64,000 nucleotides of DNA from CBDCKN01 sp965219035 (GTDB taxonomy: Bacteria > Gemmatimonadota > Gemmatimonadetes > Longimicrobiales > Gaopeijiaceae): positions 682,001 to 746,000 of the forward strand of contig CBDCMR010000004.1 of assembly GCA_965219035.1 (NCBI GenBank). The letters run 5' to 3'. Of the stretch, positions 1-8,011 are shown one piece after another (the first letter of the stretch is position 1; each line of letters begins with the position of its first letter). Under the pieces are notes generated by a model. That model worked only from the letters and a program-made list of their open reading frames with translations. It made no database searches and was not told the DNA's origin. Both the position numbers and the translations under genes were made by a program.

Positions 1-937
1 GGTCGTCCAAGAAGCCCATGGCGAACGCGCCGAGTCCGGCCGTGACATTCAGTGCCAGACCCCAGAGCATGACTTCGGTGAGCGTGAAGCCGAAGACTTC
101 AGCGGCGTAGAGGGGTCCCAAGGCGAAGATGGTCACCAGCCCGTCGTTGTAGACCATCCGGGCGATGAGGAGCCGCACGATCTGGCCGTAGCGCCTGATC
201 TCGCGGAACGTGTCCGTCAGCTGTGTGACGGCTCCCCTCAGGAGCTCTCCGAGGGGAGGTGGATCCTGATGATGGGGCTCCGACACCCAGCGGAATATGG
301 GAACGGCGAAGACCGCGAACCACACCGCCACCACCAACGTCGTCGCCCGGATATTCTGGAAGAATGCCTCCTCTCCGGTGCCCAACCCGAACCAGGGGTT
401 TTCGGCCTGGACGAACCCCACCAGGGCCACGATCATGGCCAACAAGCCGCCCAGGTATCCCAGGGCCCAGCCGTAGCCGGAGACCTTCCCGATGTTGTCC
501 GAGGTGGTGAGGTCGGGCAGGTAGGAGTTGTAGAAGACGCCCGACAGCTCGAAGGCGATGTTGCTCACCACGAAGACCACGAATGCGAACATCACTTGGC
601 CCGGCGTGGGGAAGTAGAGGAGCGCACTTCCCAGGATGGCGATGCCGGTGCTGATCAACAGAAAGCGCTGCCGGTGTCCTCCGCGGTCGGCCAGCGCGCC
701 GAGGAACGGTGAGCTCAGTGCGACGACGATGGCGGTGAGAGCGATCCCGTTCGCCCATATCACGGTTCCCGTGTCGCCGTCGGGCGCGATCTCCTGTGCG
801 AAGAAGAACGAGTAGATGAACGTCACGATAAGCGTCGTGAACGCCGAGTTGCCGAAGTCGTAGAGGGCCCAACCCCAGATGGCCTTGCTGCCCGCCGGCT
901 TCTGTGCCCCTTCGTGCGCTCGTGTGTCTGTTTCCAA
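1..937 (-). CDS. UMF1/Atg22-type MFS transporter (partial, C-terminus off the left edge)
   Basis: The reverse strand reads an open frame of about 312 residues with many hydrophobic segments. Near residue 20 it carries WALYDFGNSAF, the hallmark of the UMF1 (Atg22-like) branch of the major facilitator superfamily, followed by a loop reading GALADRGGHR, the usual MFS loop 2-3 pattern. It is therefore an inner-membrane permease. Atg22 proteins export amino acids from yeast vacuoles, but bacterial UMF1 substrates are mostly unknown. The only plausible start is a TTG at 937, five bases after the stop of the upstream gene, so the two are probably co-transcribed. No clear Shine-Dalgarno is visible, so the start is uncertain. 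Six to seven transmembrane segments are visible and the rest lies outside the window. Confidence 0.85.
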   Translation of the reverse strand, partial: METDTRAHEGAQKPAGSKAIWGWALYDFGNSAFTTLIVTFIYSFFFAQEIAPDGDTGTVIWANGIALTAIVVALSSPFLGALADRGGHRQRFLLISTGIAILGSALLYFPTPGQVMFAFVVFVVSNIAFELSGVFYNSYLPDLTTSDNIGKVSGYGWALGYLGGLLAMIVALVGFVQAENPWFGLGTGEEAFFQNIRATTLVVAVWFAVFAVPIFRWVSEPHHQDPPPLGELLRGAVTQLTDTFREIRRYGQIVRLLIARMVYNDGLVTIFALGPLYAAEVFGFTLTEVMLWGLALNVTAGLGAFAMGFLDD

Positions 938-942
938 GGCGC

Positions 943-1269
943 CTACTCGTCCGTCCGTTGGAGCTTGCCCCAATCCTCGGGGTTCGCGCCCTCGCCCTTC
1001 CCCGCCACGTCCTCGAGGAGCTCGAGGAGCTCGAGGAGCTCCTCGCGCTCGCGCTCGCTCAGCTCGCCGTCGGCGAAAACCCGCTTTAGAGCTCGAGTGA
1101 CAGTTCCCACGGGCCATACTCCGGACATGTCCGGATGGGTATCCACCCAGTAGCGAAACGCCTCCGCGTCGATCTTCGTGATCACACCGTCGGCCACGAC
1201 CGTCCGGGCCAGCTCCAGCAGATCCTGGAGCGCCTGGTTCCTCCGAAGCATCCCTTCGAATTCCAACAT
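943..1269 (-). CDS. Small helical-domain protein resembling the N-terminal domain of BRCT-containing proteins
   Basis: This encodes 108 residues from ATG 1269. The sequence is all-helical in character and has two similar halves: ...LLELARTVVADGVIT... followed by ...ALKRVFADGELSERE... This resembles the TerB/EF-hand-like helical module I recall at the N-terminus of NAD-ligase-like BRCT-domain proteins, where each half has an acidic 'ADG' turn. No BRCT domain follows here, so the module stands alone. A very acidic Glu/Leu run (about residues 78-90, ELLELLELLE) closes the domain. The function is unknown. It lies directly upstream of the MFS gene on the same strand with a 5-bp gap. An upstream in-frame ATG near 1311 would add residues that do not look protein-like, so I prefer 1269. 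Confidence 0.55.
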   Translation of the reverse strand: MLEFEGMLRRNQALQDLLELARTVVADGVITKIDAEAFRYWVDTHPDMSGVWPVGTVTRALKRVFADGELSEREREELLELLELLEDVAGKGEGANPEDWGKLQRTDE

Positions 1270-1566
1270 GGGAATCGTCTCAGCCAACGATGGGACGGGG
1301 CTCGCCTCCATACGACGGCACCGCGCCGTCTGTGAACGCGTTGCCGTCTGTGAAGACGATGTACAGCTTCCCGACCTAGTCTGGCAAACGGCGGGCGTGT
1401 CGTCGGGCATCTCACGCACCCGCCGTCGGCGAGAGAGGGTAGCCCCCGCCGGCCGCTCACGCCCGACCGCCAGCTATCGAGTACCACCCCTTGGGTGGTT
1501 GAAGAAGACCGGTCCGGCGCCCGTACCCCAGGCGGCTCGGCACTCAAACGACAGGGGATGCGATCA
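1270..1566. other. Divergent intergenic region, no gene seen
   Basis: About 300 bases separate the leftward helical-domain gene from the rightward hydrolase. Open frames here lack protein-like composition. It presumably holds both promoters, but I could not pick a convincing -35/-10 pair. Confidence 0.4.
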
Positions 1567-3024
1567 ATGACACGACCTCGTTCGCGACCCGCGAAGCTGG
1601 TGACAGGAATGGGCACGCTCTTGAGCCTCGGCGTCAGTTCCGCTCTATGCGGATCGGCGGCTGCCCAGGAAGTACCCATTGGCACGTGGAAGGGAACGCT
1701 CGCAGTGGTTTCCCTGGAAATTGTCTTCCACATCGAGGAGGGCGAAGGCGGTGTGCTGGGTGGAACCATGGATGCCCAGGGCGCCACGGGGATTCAGCTG
1801 GCTGACGTCGCCCTCGAAGGAGGATCGCTCAGCTTCGACGTTCCGGGGATTCCCGGCGCCGCCTCGTATGAGGGTGTGTGGTCCGAGGAGACGGAAGGGT
1901 TCGAGGGGCAATGGCACCAGAGCGGACAGACGTTCCCGCTTGACCTCCGGAGGCCCGAGGATCACTCCGGGCCGAACCGCCCTCAGGACCCCGTGCCGCC
2001 GTTTCCCTACGAGTCCATCGAGGTGCGCTTCTCCAACCACGAGGCGGGGATCGAGCTCGCGGGAACGCTCACCCTCCCGGCGGGTGAGGGGCCGTTCCCG
2101 GGTGTCGTCACCATCTCCGGATCCGGTCCCCAGGACCGCGACGAGGCGCTTCTGGGCCATCGGCCCTTCGCGGTGCTGGCCGACCACCTCACTCGCCAGG
2201 GCGTCGCCGTGCTGCGCTTCGACGACCGTGGCGTCGGAGAATCAGGCGGCGAGTTCGCCGAGGCCACGTCGGCGGACTTCGCCGGCGACGTCCGGGCCGC
2301 CCTGGCCGTCCTCAGGGACCGCACTGAGCTGGACGCGCGGCGGGTGGGCCTCATCGGGCACAGTGAGGGAGGCCTCATCGCTCCAATGGTGGCGGCCCGC
2401 TCCGAGGACGTGGCTTTCATCGTCCTCATGGCTGGCCCGGGGGTGCCGGGGGACGAGATCCTCTATGAGCAGAGCCTCGGGGTCGTTCAGGCTTCGGGTG
2501 GGAGCGCGGAGGCGGCCGAGCGCAATGTCGAGCTACAGCGTCGGCTCTTCCGAATCGTCCGAGAGGAGACCGATCGTGAGGTTGCGGCGACGAGGCTGAT
2601 GGACGCCCTGGAAGAGTCCGTCGCAGGGATGACGCCCGAGGACCGTGCCATCGCCGGAATCACCGACGAGACCAAGGAGCAGATCCTGTCGGCCCAGGTC
2701 CGGCAGGTGAACTCGCCCTGGTTCCGCTTCTTCATCGACGCCGATCCGGCTGAGTCCTTACGTCGCGTGACAGTTCCGGTGCTGGCGTTGAACGGCGAGC
2801 ACGATCTCCAGGTGCCTCCATACCAGAACCTGCCGGCCATCGAGGCGGCGCTGTCGGAGGCGGGCAATCCCGACTACACGATCCGTAAGCTCCCCAAGCT
2901 CAACCATCTCTTCCAGACGTCTGCCACCGGCTCTCCCCAGGAGTACGCTCAGATCGAGGAGACCATCGCGCCGCTGGCGCTGGATCTCGTGGCGAGCTGG
3001 ATTCTGGAGCGTTTCGGAGGCTAG
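1567..3024 (+). CDS. Secreted alpha/beta hydrolase (serine esterase/peptidase family S33-like)
   Basis: A 485-residue protein. It starts with a basic n-region and hydrophobic stretch ending ...GSAAAQ, a type I signal peptide, so it acts in the periplasm or outside. Residues 30 to about 130 form a beta-rich accessory domain. From about residue 150 an alpha/beta-hydrolase follows, with the oxyanion segment SGSGPQDRD, the nucleophile elbow GHSEGG (Ser about 266), acid Asp about 413 (NGEHDLQVPP) and His about 447 (LNHLF). The layout matches the Thermotoga EstD type of carboxylesterase. The start was chosen for an AGGGG about 10 bases upstream; ATG 1558 (three codons earlier) is possible. Its stop overlaps the stop of the convergent downstream gene by four bases. 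The substrate cannot be read from the sequence. Confidence 0.85.
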   Translation: MTRPRSRPAKLVTGMGTLLSLGVSSALCGSAAAQEVPIGTWKGTLAVVSLEIVFHIEEGEGGVLGGTMDAQGATGIQLADVALEGGSLSFDVPGIPGAASYEGVWSEETEGFEGQWHQSGQTFPLDLRRPEDHSGPNRPQDPVPPFPYESIEVRFSNHEAGIELAGTLTLPAGEGPFPGVVTISGSGPQDRDEALLGHRPFAVLADHLTRQGVAVLRFDDRGVGESGGEFAEATSADFAGDVRAALAVLRDRTELDARRVGLIGHSEGGLIAPMVAARSEDVAFIVLMAGPGVPGDEILYEQSLGVVQASGGSAEAAERNVELQRRLFRIVREETDREVAATRLMDALEESVAGMTPEDRAIAGITDETKEQILSAQVRQVNSPWFRFFIDADPAESLRRVTVPVLALNGEHDLQVPPYQNLPAIEAALSEAGNPDYTIRKLPKLNHLFQTSATGSPQEYAQIEETIAPLALDLVASWILERFGG

Positions 3025-3857
3025 CTCTCCAGGAGCTCCCGAAAGAACTCGATCGTCCGGGGCCAAGCCCTCTCGGAAGCGGCCATGTTGGCACTATCCA
3101 TCCCGGTCTGTCGGCCCAGGAAGCCGTGGCCGGCGCCGTCGTAGATATTGACCTCATAGCGCTTTCCGAGGCGCTCCATCTCGGCTTGTGCGTCAGGAAT
3201 CGTCGCGTTCACCCGGTTGTCAGCCCCACCGTAGTGACCCAGGACGGGTGCCTGCACGCGCGCCAACGTCTCGGTGGCCGGGGAGCTGCCGTAGTAGACG
3301 ACGGCGGCGTCGAGCTCGGCGAAGTCCACCGCGAAGTTGAACGACGTGGAGCCGCCCCAGCAGAAGCCCACGGCGCCCACCATGTCCGTAGCCGACGGAA
3401 GCGACGTCCCGTACGCTGCCGCCGCCCGGAGCCGCCGATTCACCTCGGCTGGATCCAGGTCGCGCATGGCACGGCGGACTTCCCCCGGCTCGATGGACTC
3501 CGTACCGCCGCCCCCGGGTCCCTTGCCGGACAGCAGGTCCGGCGTCACCACGATGAACCCTTCGGCCGCCAGCTGGTCGGCCACGGCTCGGGCCCAGTCG
3601 GACATGGCCCGGATGTCGTGGATGACCACGACGACGGGCGCGTCGTCGCTACGCTCGGGATACGTGACCCAAGCCTGGACCTCGTCCCCGCCGCCCGCAT
3701 CGTACATCACCCATTCCCCGTGCCGGGGCGAGGCCTCCAAGCGGGCGGTGGCGTTGTCCCCGTCGGCAGGCAGGCTCTGAGCGTCTCCCGGTCCAGGGAG
3801 GGCCAGGGCGGCCAGGATCAATCCACCCAGAAAGTGTCGTCGAGCCGAAGAAGTCAT
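3021..3857 (-). CDS. Dienelactone hydrolase family protein, exported
   Basis: A 278-residue alpha/beta hydrolase. The N-terminus MTSSARRHFLGG... is a twin-arginine-like signal ending at about residue 27 (DAQ), implying Tat export of the folded enzyme. The catalytic triad of the dienelactone hydrolase family is complete: Cys166 in GFCWGG, Asp213 in GGADN and His244 in GAGHGF. Family members hydrolyse cyclic lactones or esters, but many secreted ones have no known substrate. I start at ATG 3857 because the longer upstream extension lacks signal-peptide logic. The gene is convergent with the preceding esterase and lies 56 bp downstream of the DUF1207 gene on the same strand, so those two may share a transcript. 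Confidence 0.88.
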   Translation of the reverse strand: MTSSARRHFLGGLILAALALPGPGDAQSLPADGDNATARLEASPRHGEWVMYDAGGGDEVQAWVTYPERSDDAPVVVVIHDIRAMSDWARAVADQLAAEGFIVVTPDLLSGKGPGGGGTESIEPGEVRRAMRDLDPAEVNRRLRAAAAYGTSLPSATDMVGAVGFCWGGSTSFNFAVDFAELDAAVVYYGSSPATETLARVQAPVLGHYGGADNRVNATIPDAQAEMERLGKRYEVNIYDGAGHGFLGRQTGMDSANMAASERAWPRTIEFFRELLES

Positions 3858-3912
3858 GTCGAACCTCAGAGGTTGAGATGAGGTGTCCAAGAGACACTTT
3901 GGCAACGGGACA

Positions 3913-4833
3913 CTAAGCAGGGCCGATCCGGAGAATTAGCTCGATACCCCAGTAGCGCTCATCCGTCAAGAAGAACTGCCCCATGGGTGACGGGCCGTCA
4001 TGGAAGACTCCGCGGAGATGGGCGGAGCGGTCGCCGTCCCGCACCACCAGCCCCAGGACGGCGGACAGCTGTCCCGACCAGTCGGTCCGATCGGCGCTCT
4101 GCCAATCCAGCCCGCCGTCCAGACCGAAGTCGCCGCCGGACCACCCAAGCCACTGGAAGTCGGCCCCAAGCTGCACGAGGGCGTCGTCCGAGAAGTCCGG
4201 ACCCAACAGGGCTTCGTTCTCCAAGCTGGAGCGCGTGACGACGCCCCCGCCCCCGTACAAACGCACATGCCCCATCCGATACGCCACCAGGGCGTCGAGC
4301 GTCTCGGATGTGAAGTCCACCCGCTCCGCCCCACTCTCGATCACTTCGTCGCCGAGATGGGCGCTCCAGTGCGTGAGGCGCACCCGGGCCGACCACGGCC
4401 CCCACCCGGCCTCGACGGGGAAGGCGACCACCCAATCAGAGGCCACCAGATCGCTGCTCGATATCTCGAGCCGGAAGCGACCGAAGACCCCTGCCTGGAT
4501 CCCGAGCGTCAGGCCTCCGTCTCCCCACTGTGCCGGCCTCCAAAGTCGAAAGGTCTCGCCCAGGGCGGCCTCGCCCTGGAGCTCCGTGTCGAGCCCCTCC
4601 TGGCCCTGGAAATCGAAGGGTGGCCGCTCGGCCGGGTCGGAACGGCCACGAAACACGGGGCTCCACAGCGCTCGGAGTGCAAAGGCGGGCTCCCGTGTGG
4701 AGGCATAGGGAGTGGCGAAGTAACCCTGATTGGGAAACCAGGAGTCACCGGAAGGGCTCTGGGCCTCGACCCCGGGCGTGATGAGCCCCAGGGAAGGGAA
4801 GACCAAGGCTGTGAGTTGCAGAAGGACTCTCAC
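3913..4833 (-). CDS. DUF1207-family outer-membrane protein
   Basis: A 306-residue protein with a signal peptide (residues 1 to about 24, ...GVEAQ). The mature start has the pattern P.Q.YFATPYAST-REP that marks DUF1207 proteins. The rest is alternating hydrophobic/polar strands rich in Gly, Trp and Tyr, and the end (SPMGQFF..., then YWGIELILRIG) is typical of a beta-barrel with an amphipathic last strand. The family is predicted to sit in the outer membrane; no function is established. The gene is divergent from the zincin gene at 4963, with a 129-bp shared upstream region. Confidence 0.75.
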   Translation of the reverse strand: MRVLLQLTALVFPSLGLITPGVEAQSPSGDSWFPNQGYFATPYASTREPAFALRALWSPVFRGRSDPAERPPFDFQGQEGLDTELQGEAALGETFRLWRPAQWGDGGLTLGIQAGVFGRFRLEISSSDLVASDWVVAFPVEAGWGPWSARVRLTHWSAHLGDEVIESGAERVDFTSETLDALVAYRMGHVRLYGGGGVVTRSSLENEALLGPDFSDDALVQLGADFQWLGWSGGDFGLDGGLDWQSADRTDWSGQLSAVLGLVVRDGDRSAHLRGVFHDGPSPMGQFFLTDERYWGIELILRIGPA

Positions 4834-4962
4834 GTGTGCTCCGGTGCGGGTGGCTCGGCTCGACGGCCGCTCATTCTATCGCAGGCGTGCTCCGGCGGAA
4901 AAGGGATCCCGCGGACCATGCCGGTGGTACGACAGACCTCAGATCGGGAGAAGCTCACAAGG

Positions 4963-5865
4963 ATGGATATGGACCGCGTAGAGATCCCCAACCAGGCCAC
5001 CTATTCGCCGCTGGCTCTTACGGACGTCTTCATGCTCGCGCCCCTGGCGTCCAGGGTGCTCCTGGGCGCCACTGTGCCCGGCCGCATCGTTCAGGCACTG
5101 GCGCTCGGCGCCTATGCGGGAAGCGCGTTGAGCGACTGGATCTCCAGACGGGATGCACGACCCATCGACTTCAGGGAGGTCTTCGGTCAGGATCTGTCCG
5201 ACCTGGAGCCCATGATGGACGAGGACCGCCAGGCGGAGGTGGAAGAGCTCGTCCAGAAGCTGAACGACAACTACGAGCCGGTGAAGATGTCTCGCGAGGA
5301 GTTGGCTGTGCTCGTCAACGAGCGGCTGACCGACTACATCGCGTCCGTTACCGGGCAGCGCGTGGAGACCAGCGCCGAGGTCCGGAGCTTCGCGATCTCC
5401 AAGCTCATCTTTCCCTTCGCCCTCGGCGCGTGCGACATCCTCTCCGGCGACGTGACCATCTTCCGCGATTCGGGGATCTTCGAGCCCCACATCATCGCCC
5501 ACGAGTTCTGTCACCGGAAAGGCTACTACAAGGAGCTCCAGGCCCAGGCCTTGGCCTACCTGGCTCTCAGCACGGCGGAGGAGAACATCCTGGTTCAGGC
5601 GGCCCACTCCGAACGCGTGCACCGGAACCTGCGGGTCCTCGCCGGCGGCGATCTGGACCGCTACCACGCATTGGTGGACGAGTCCGGTCTCCGCGAGGAG
5701 CTTGCCAGGGACTTTCACGACATCCGCCCCAAGCCGTCCATGTACGAGCAGGGCGTGTGGACCATCATGAAGCCGCTCATGGAGGAGCGGATGAAGATGA
5801 CCGGCCAGAACGGTCTCGCCGACTACGACGCCGGCTTCACCGACTTCATTCACTCTCAGGGCTGA
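4963..5865 (+). CDS. DUF3810-like zinc metallopeptidase
   Basis: A 300-residue protein starting at ATG 4963 (a second ATG follows at 4969). An N-terminal hydrophobic stretch (about residues 12-50) suggests membrane association. The key motif is HEFCH at residues 180-184 inside IIAHEFCHRKGYYKE, with the downstream acidic/alanine helix (QAQALAYLAL) seen in gluzincin-type DUF3810 proteins. The middle of the protein (about 100-170) is predicted helical and charged. Longer forward frames exist upstream, but they overlap the opposite-strand DUF1207 gene and look like its shadow. The substrate is unknown. It is followed by cstA after 91 bp on the same strand. Confidence 0.68.
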   Translation: MDMDRVEIPNQATYSPLALTDVFMLAPLASRVLLGATVPGRIVQALALGAYAGSALSDWISRRDARPIDFREVFGQDLSDLEPMMDEDRQAEVEELVQKLNDNYEPVKMSREELAVLVNERLTDYIASVTGQRVETSAEVRSFAISKLIFPFALGACDILSGDVTIFRDSGIFEPHIIAHEFCHRKGYYKELQAQALAYLALSTAEENILVQAAHSERVHRNLRVLAGGDLDRYHALVDESGLREELARDFHDIRPKPSMYEQGVWTIMKPLMEERMKMTGQNGLADYDAGFTDFIHSQG

Positions 5866-5885
5866 CGAGCGGCCCTTTCCTCCTT

Positions 5886-5903
5886 ACATTCTCGACATTC
5901 TCG
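5886..5903. repeat. Tandem 9-bp duplication upstream of cstA
   Basis: ACATTCTCG occurs twice back-to-back, ending 53 bases before the cstA start. It sits where a promoter or operator could be, but two units alone do not prove a binding site. Confidence 0.45.
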
Positions 5904-5956
5904 CCCGGCTGTTCGCGGGGACCGATCGCGGATCCACCTGAAATCCTGGTCGCACT

Positions 5957-7636
5957 ATGAGCGCAATTCTGCCTGCAGTAATCGGCCTGGTGGCCTTGGG
6001 TCTCGGCTATCGCTTCTACTCGAAGTTCATCGCCGAGAAGATCTATCAGCTCGATCCGGCCTTCGAAACGCCGTCCCATGCCTTGCGGGACGACGTGGAC
6101 TACCTACCCACCAACAGGGTCGTGCTGTGGGGCCACCACTTCACGTCGGTGGCGGGGGCGGCACCCATCATCGGGCCTGCCATCGCCGTTATCTGGGGGT
6201 GGCTGCCTGCGTTCATATGGGTCGTGGCCGGCACGATGTTCTTCGCGGGAGTGCACGACTTCGGCGCCATCTGGGCCAGCGTCCGCAACAGGGGGACATC
6301 GCTTGGCTCCCTCACGGGCGAGGTCGTGGGTCCACGCGCCCGGACCCTGTTCATGATCGTCATCTTCCTGCTGCTGCTGATGGTCAACGCCGTCTTCGCC
6401 GTAGCCATCTCCAACGCGTTGGTGGCGACGCCCAGCGCCGTGATTCCGGCCTGGAGCGCCATCGCCGTAGCCGTGGTGATCGGCGTGCTGATCTACCGGC
6501 TCAAGAAGCCGATCCTGTGGCCCACGATCATCGGCACGGTGGTCCTCTACGCGGTCATCGGGCTCGGCGAGCTCGTCCCGGTCGCTTTGCCCGATACGCT
6601 CTTCGGGCTGGCGGCAGGCCCGCAGTGGATCGTGGTCCTGTTCATCTACGCCGCTATCGCCTCGCTGCTTCCGATTTGGCTGCTCCTCCAGCCGCGGGAC
6701 TACATCAACGGGATACAGCTCTTCATCGGGTTGGGTCTTTTGTTCGCCGCAGTGTTCCTCGCTAACCCGACCATCGTCGCTCCGGCCTTCAACCAGAACG
6801 TGCCTAGCGGGACGCCGCCGCTGGTGCCGCTCCTGTTCGTGACGATCGCCTGTGGCGCCATCTCGGGCTTCCATGGGCTCGTGGCGTCAGGCACCACCTC
6901 AAAGCAGCTGGACAAGGAGCCAGATGCTCGCTTCGTCGGGTACGGAGGCTCCATGGGAGAGGGCCTGCTCGCGATTTGCGCCATCATCGCGGTGACCGCC
7001 GGCTTCGCCACCCGGGCCGATTGGGAGGCCACGTACTCCACGTTCGGCACCACGGGCATCGACACCTTCGTGCTGGGTGGCTCGGCCGTCGTCGCCGCGG
7101 GCACGGGGCTGCCGATCGGGTTCGCGGCCACTCTGCTCGCCGTCATGGCCGTGCTCTTCGCCGGAACCACCATGGACACGGGTGTCCGGCTGCAGCGGTA
7201 TATCGTCCAGGAGTGGGGGACGATCTACAACCTGCCCGTTCTCCAGAATGGCTACGTCGCCACCTTCATCGCGGTGGGGGCGTGTCTCGCGCTGGCGTTC
7301 GGAGCCGGCGGCGCCGACGGACAGGGGGGAATGCTCCTCTGGCCGCTCTTCGGGACGACCAACCAGCTCCTGGCCGGGCTCACGCTCCTCGTCATCAGCG
7401 TCATGTTGGTCAAGCAGGGACGGCGGTACGCCTTTACCCTCGTGCCGATGATCTTCGTCACCACCATGTCGTTCCTGGCGGCGCTGTATCAGCTTTGGGA
7501 CCTGTTCACGACCGGTCAGTACTTCCTTGCGACGCTGGACATCCTGATCGTCATCGCGGCGATCTTCGTGATCCTGGAGTCGACGTCGGCGTTCCTCCGG
7601 GAGCGGAGGCAAGCAGCGGAGGCGCCTGCGGTCTAG
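5957..7636 (+). CDS. cstA: CstA-family transporter (carbon starvation protein A)
   Basis: A 559-residue, highly hydrophobic protein with about 15-16 predicted membrane helices. It contains the CstA signature blocks: YRFYSKFIAEK near the N-terminus, the conserved VLWGHHFTSVAGAAPIIGPAIA segment (about residues 57-80), VHDFGAIWASVRNRG, and a C-terminal block with TTMDTGVRLQRYIVQEWG and FGTTNQLLAGL. E. coli CstA is induced by carbon starvation and imports peptides; relatives such as BtsT import pyruvate, so the exact substrate here is open. The length is shorter than the E. coli protein (about 700), as is common for this subgroup. It is followed after a few bases by the cory-CC-star gene and then an ArsA-type ATPase. 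Confidence 0.93.
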   Translation: MSAILPAVIGLVALGLGYRFYSKFIAEKIYQLDPAFETPSHALRDDVDYLPTNRVVLWGHHFTSVAGAAPIIGPAIAVIWGWLPAFIWVVAGTMFFAGVHDFGAIWASVRNRGTSLGSLTGEVVGPRARTLFMIVIFLLLLMVNAVFAVAISNALVATPSAVIPAWSAIAVAVVIGVLIYRLKKPILWPTIIGTVVLYAVIGLGELVPVALPDTLFGLAAGPQWIVVLFIYAAIASLLPIWLLLQPRDYINGIQLFIGLGLLFAAVFLANPTIVAPAFNQNVPSGTPPLVPLLFVTIACGAISGFHGLVASGTTSKQLDKEPDARFVGYGGSMGEGLLAICAIIAVTAGFATRADWEATYSTFGTTGIDTFVLGGSAVVAAGTGLPIGFAATLLAVMAVLFAGTTMDTGVRLQRYIVQEWGTIYNLPVLQNGYVATFIAVGACLALAFGAGGADGQGGMLLWPLFGTTNQLLAGLTLLVISVMLVKQGRRYAFTLVPMIFVTTMSFLAALYQLWDLFTTGQYFLATLDILIVIAAIFVILESTSAFLRERRQAAEAPAV

Positions 7637-7667
7637 GCCACTGGTGGCCCGCGGCCTGAACAAAACC

Positions 7668-7940
7668 ATGAAGATGGCCGACATCAGAAAGAAGCTCGAG
7701 CACGTCAAGTACCTCGCCTCCGAGTTCTACAACGCGCCCTACCGTGGTGCCATCGCCCGGGCCAAGCGGGACGAGGACGACCTCTTCATGCTGCTCGTAT
7801 TCTCGGAGCTGATGGGGGTGCCCAATCCGGCGAGCTACTATACGCTGGAGCTGCAGCCCATCCTGCTGGAGAGGTTTCACGAGTGGCATACACGCATGGG
7901 CATGGAGCACTCTCCCCTCGACGAGTTCCGGTGCTGCTGA
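7668..7940 (+). CDS. Cory-CC-star protein
   Basis: A 90-residue protein from ATG 7668 (GTG 7644 or ATG 7674 are alternatives; none has a good ribosome site). It has the conserved core YNAPYRGAIARAKRDEDDLF, then LVFSELMGVPNPASYYTLEL, and ends in ...DEFRCC followed immediately by the stop. This C-terminal Cys-Cys pair is the feature for which the cory-CC-star family is named. The protein is soluble and mostly helical. The terminal cysteines could bind a metal or persulfide; that is inference. It sits between cstA and an ArsA-type ATPase, the neighbourhood I recall for this family, which suggests it works with one or both. Confidence 0.8.
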   Translation: MKMADIRKKLEHVKYLASEFYNAPYRGAIARAKRDEDDLFMLLVFSELMGVPNPASYYTLELQPILLERFHEWHTRMGMEHSPLDEFRCC

Positions 7941-7957
7941 CGGATTCCCGGCGATCG

Positions 7958-7986
7958 GCCCTGCCTCACGCTACCTGCGGCAGGGC
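7958..7986. other. Hairpin between cory-CC-star and arsA-type genes
   Basis: GCCCTGCC at 7958-7965 pairs perfectly with GGCAGGGC at 7979-7986 across a 13-base loop. No T-run follows, so it is not an intrinsic terminator. It could stabilise mRNA or set the gene-expression ratio within the array. Confidence 0.4.
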
Positions 7987-8011
7987 TCCGCGGTCGAGGT
8001 CGTAGCCCGCC

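Noticed and set aside
4000..4962. N-terminal extension of the zincin gene frame back to 4000
   Set aside because: It lies antisense to the well-supported DUF1207 gene and has no protein-like pattern before ATG 4963.
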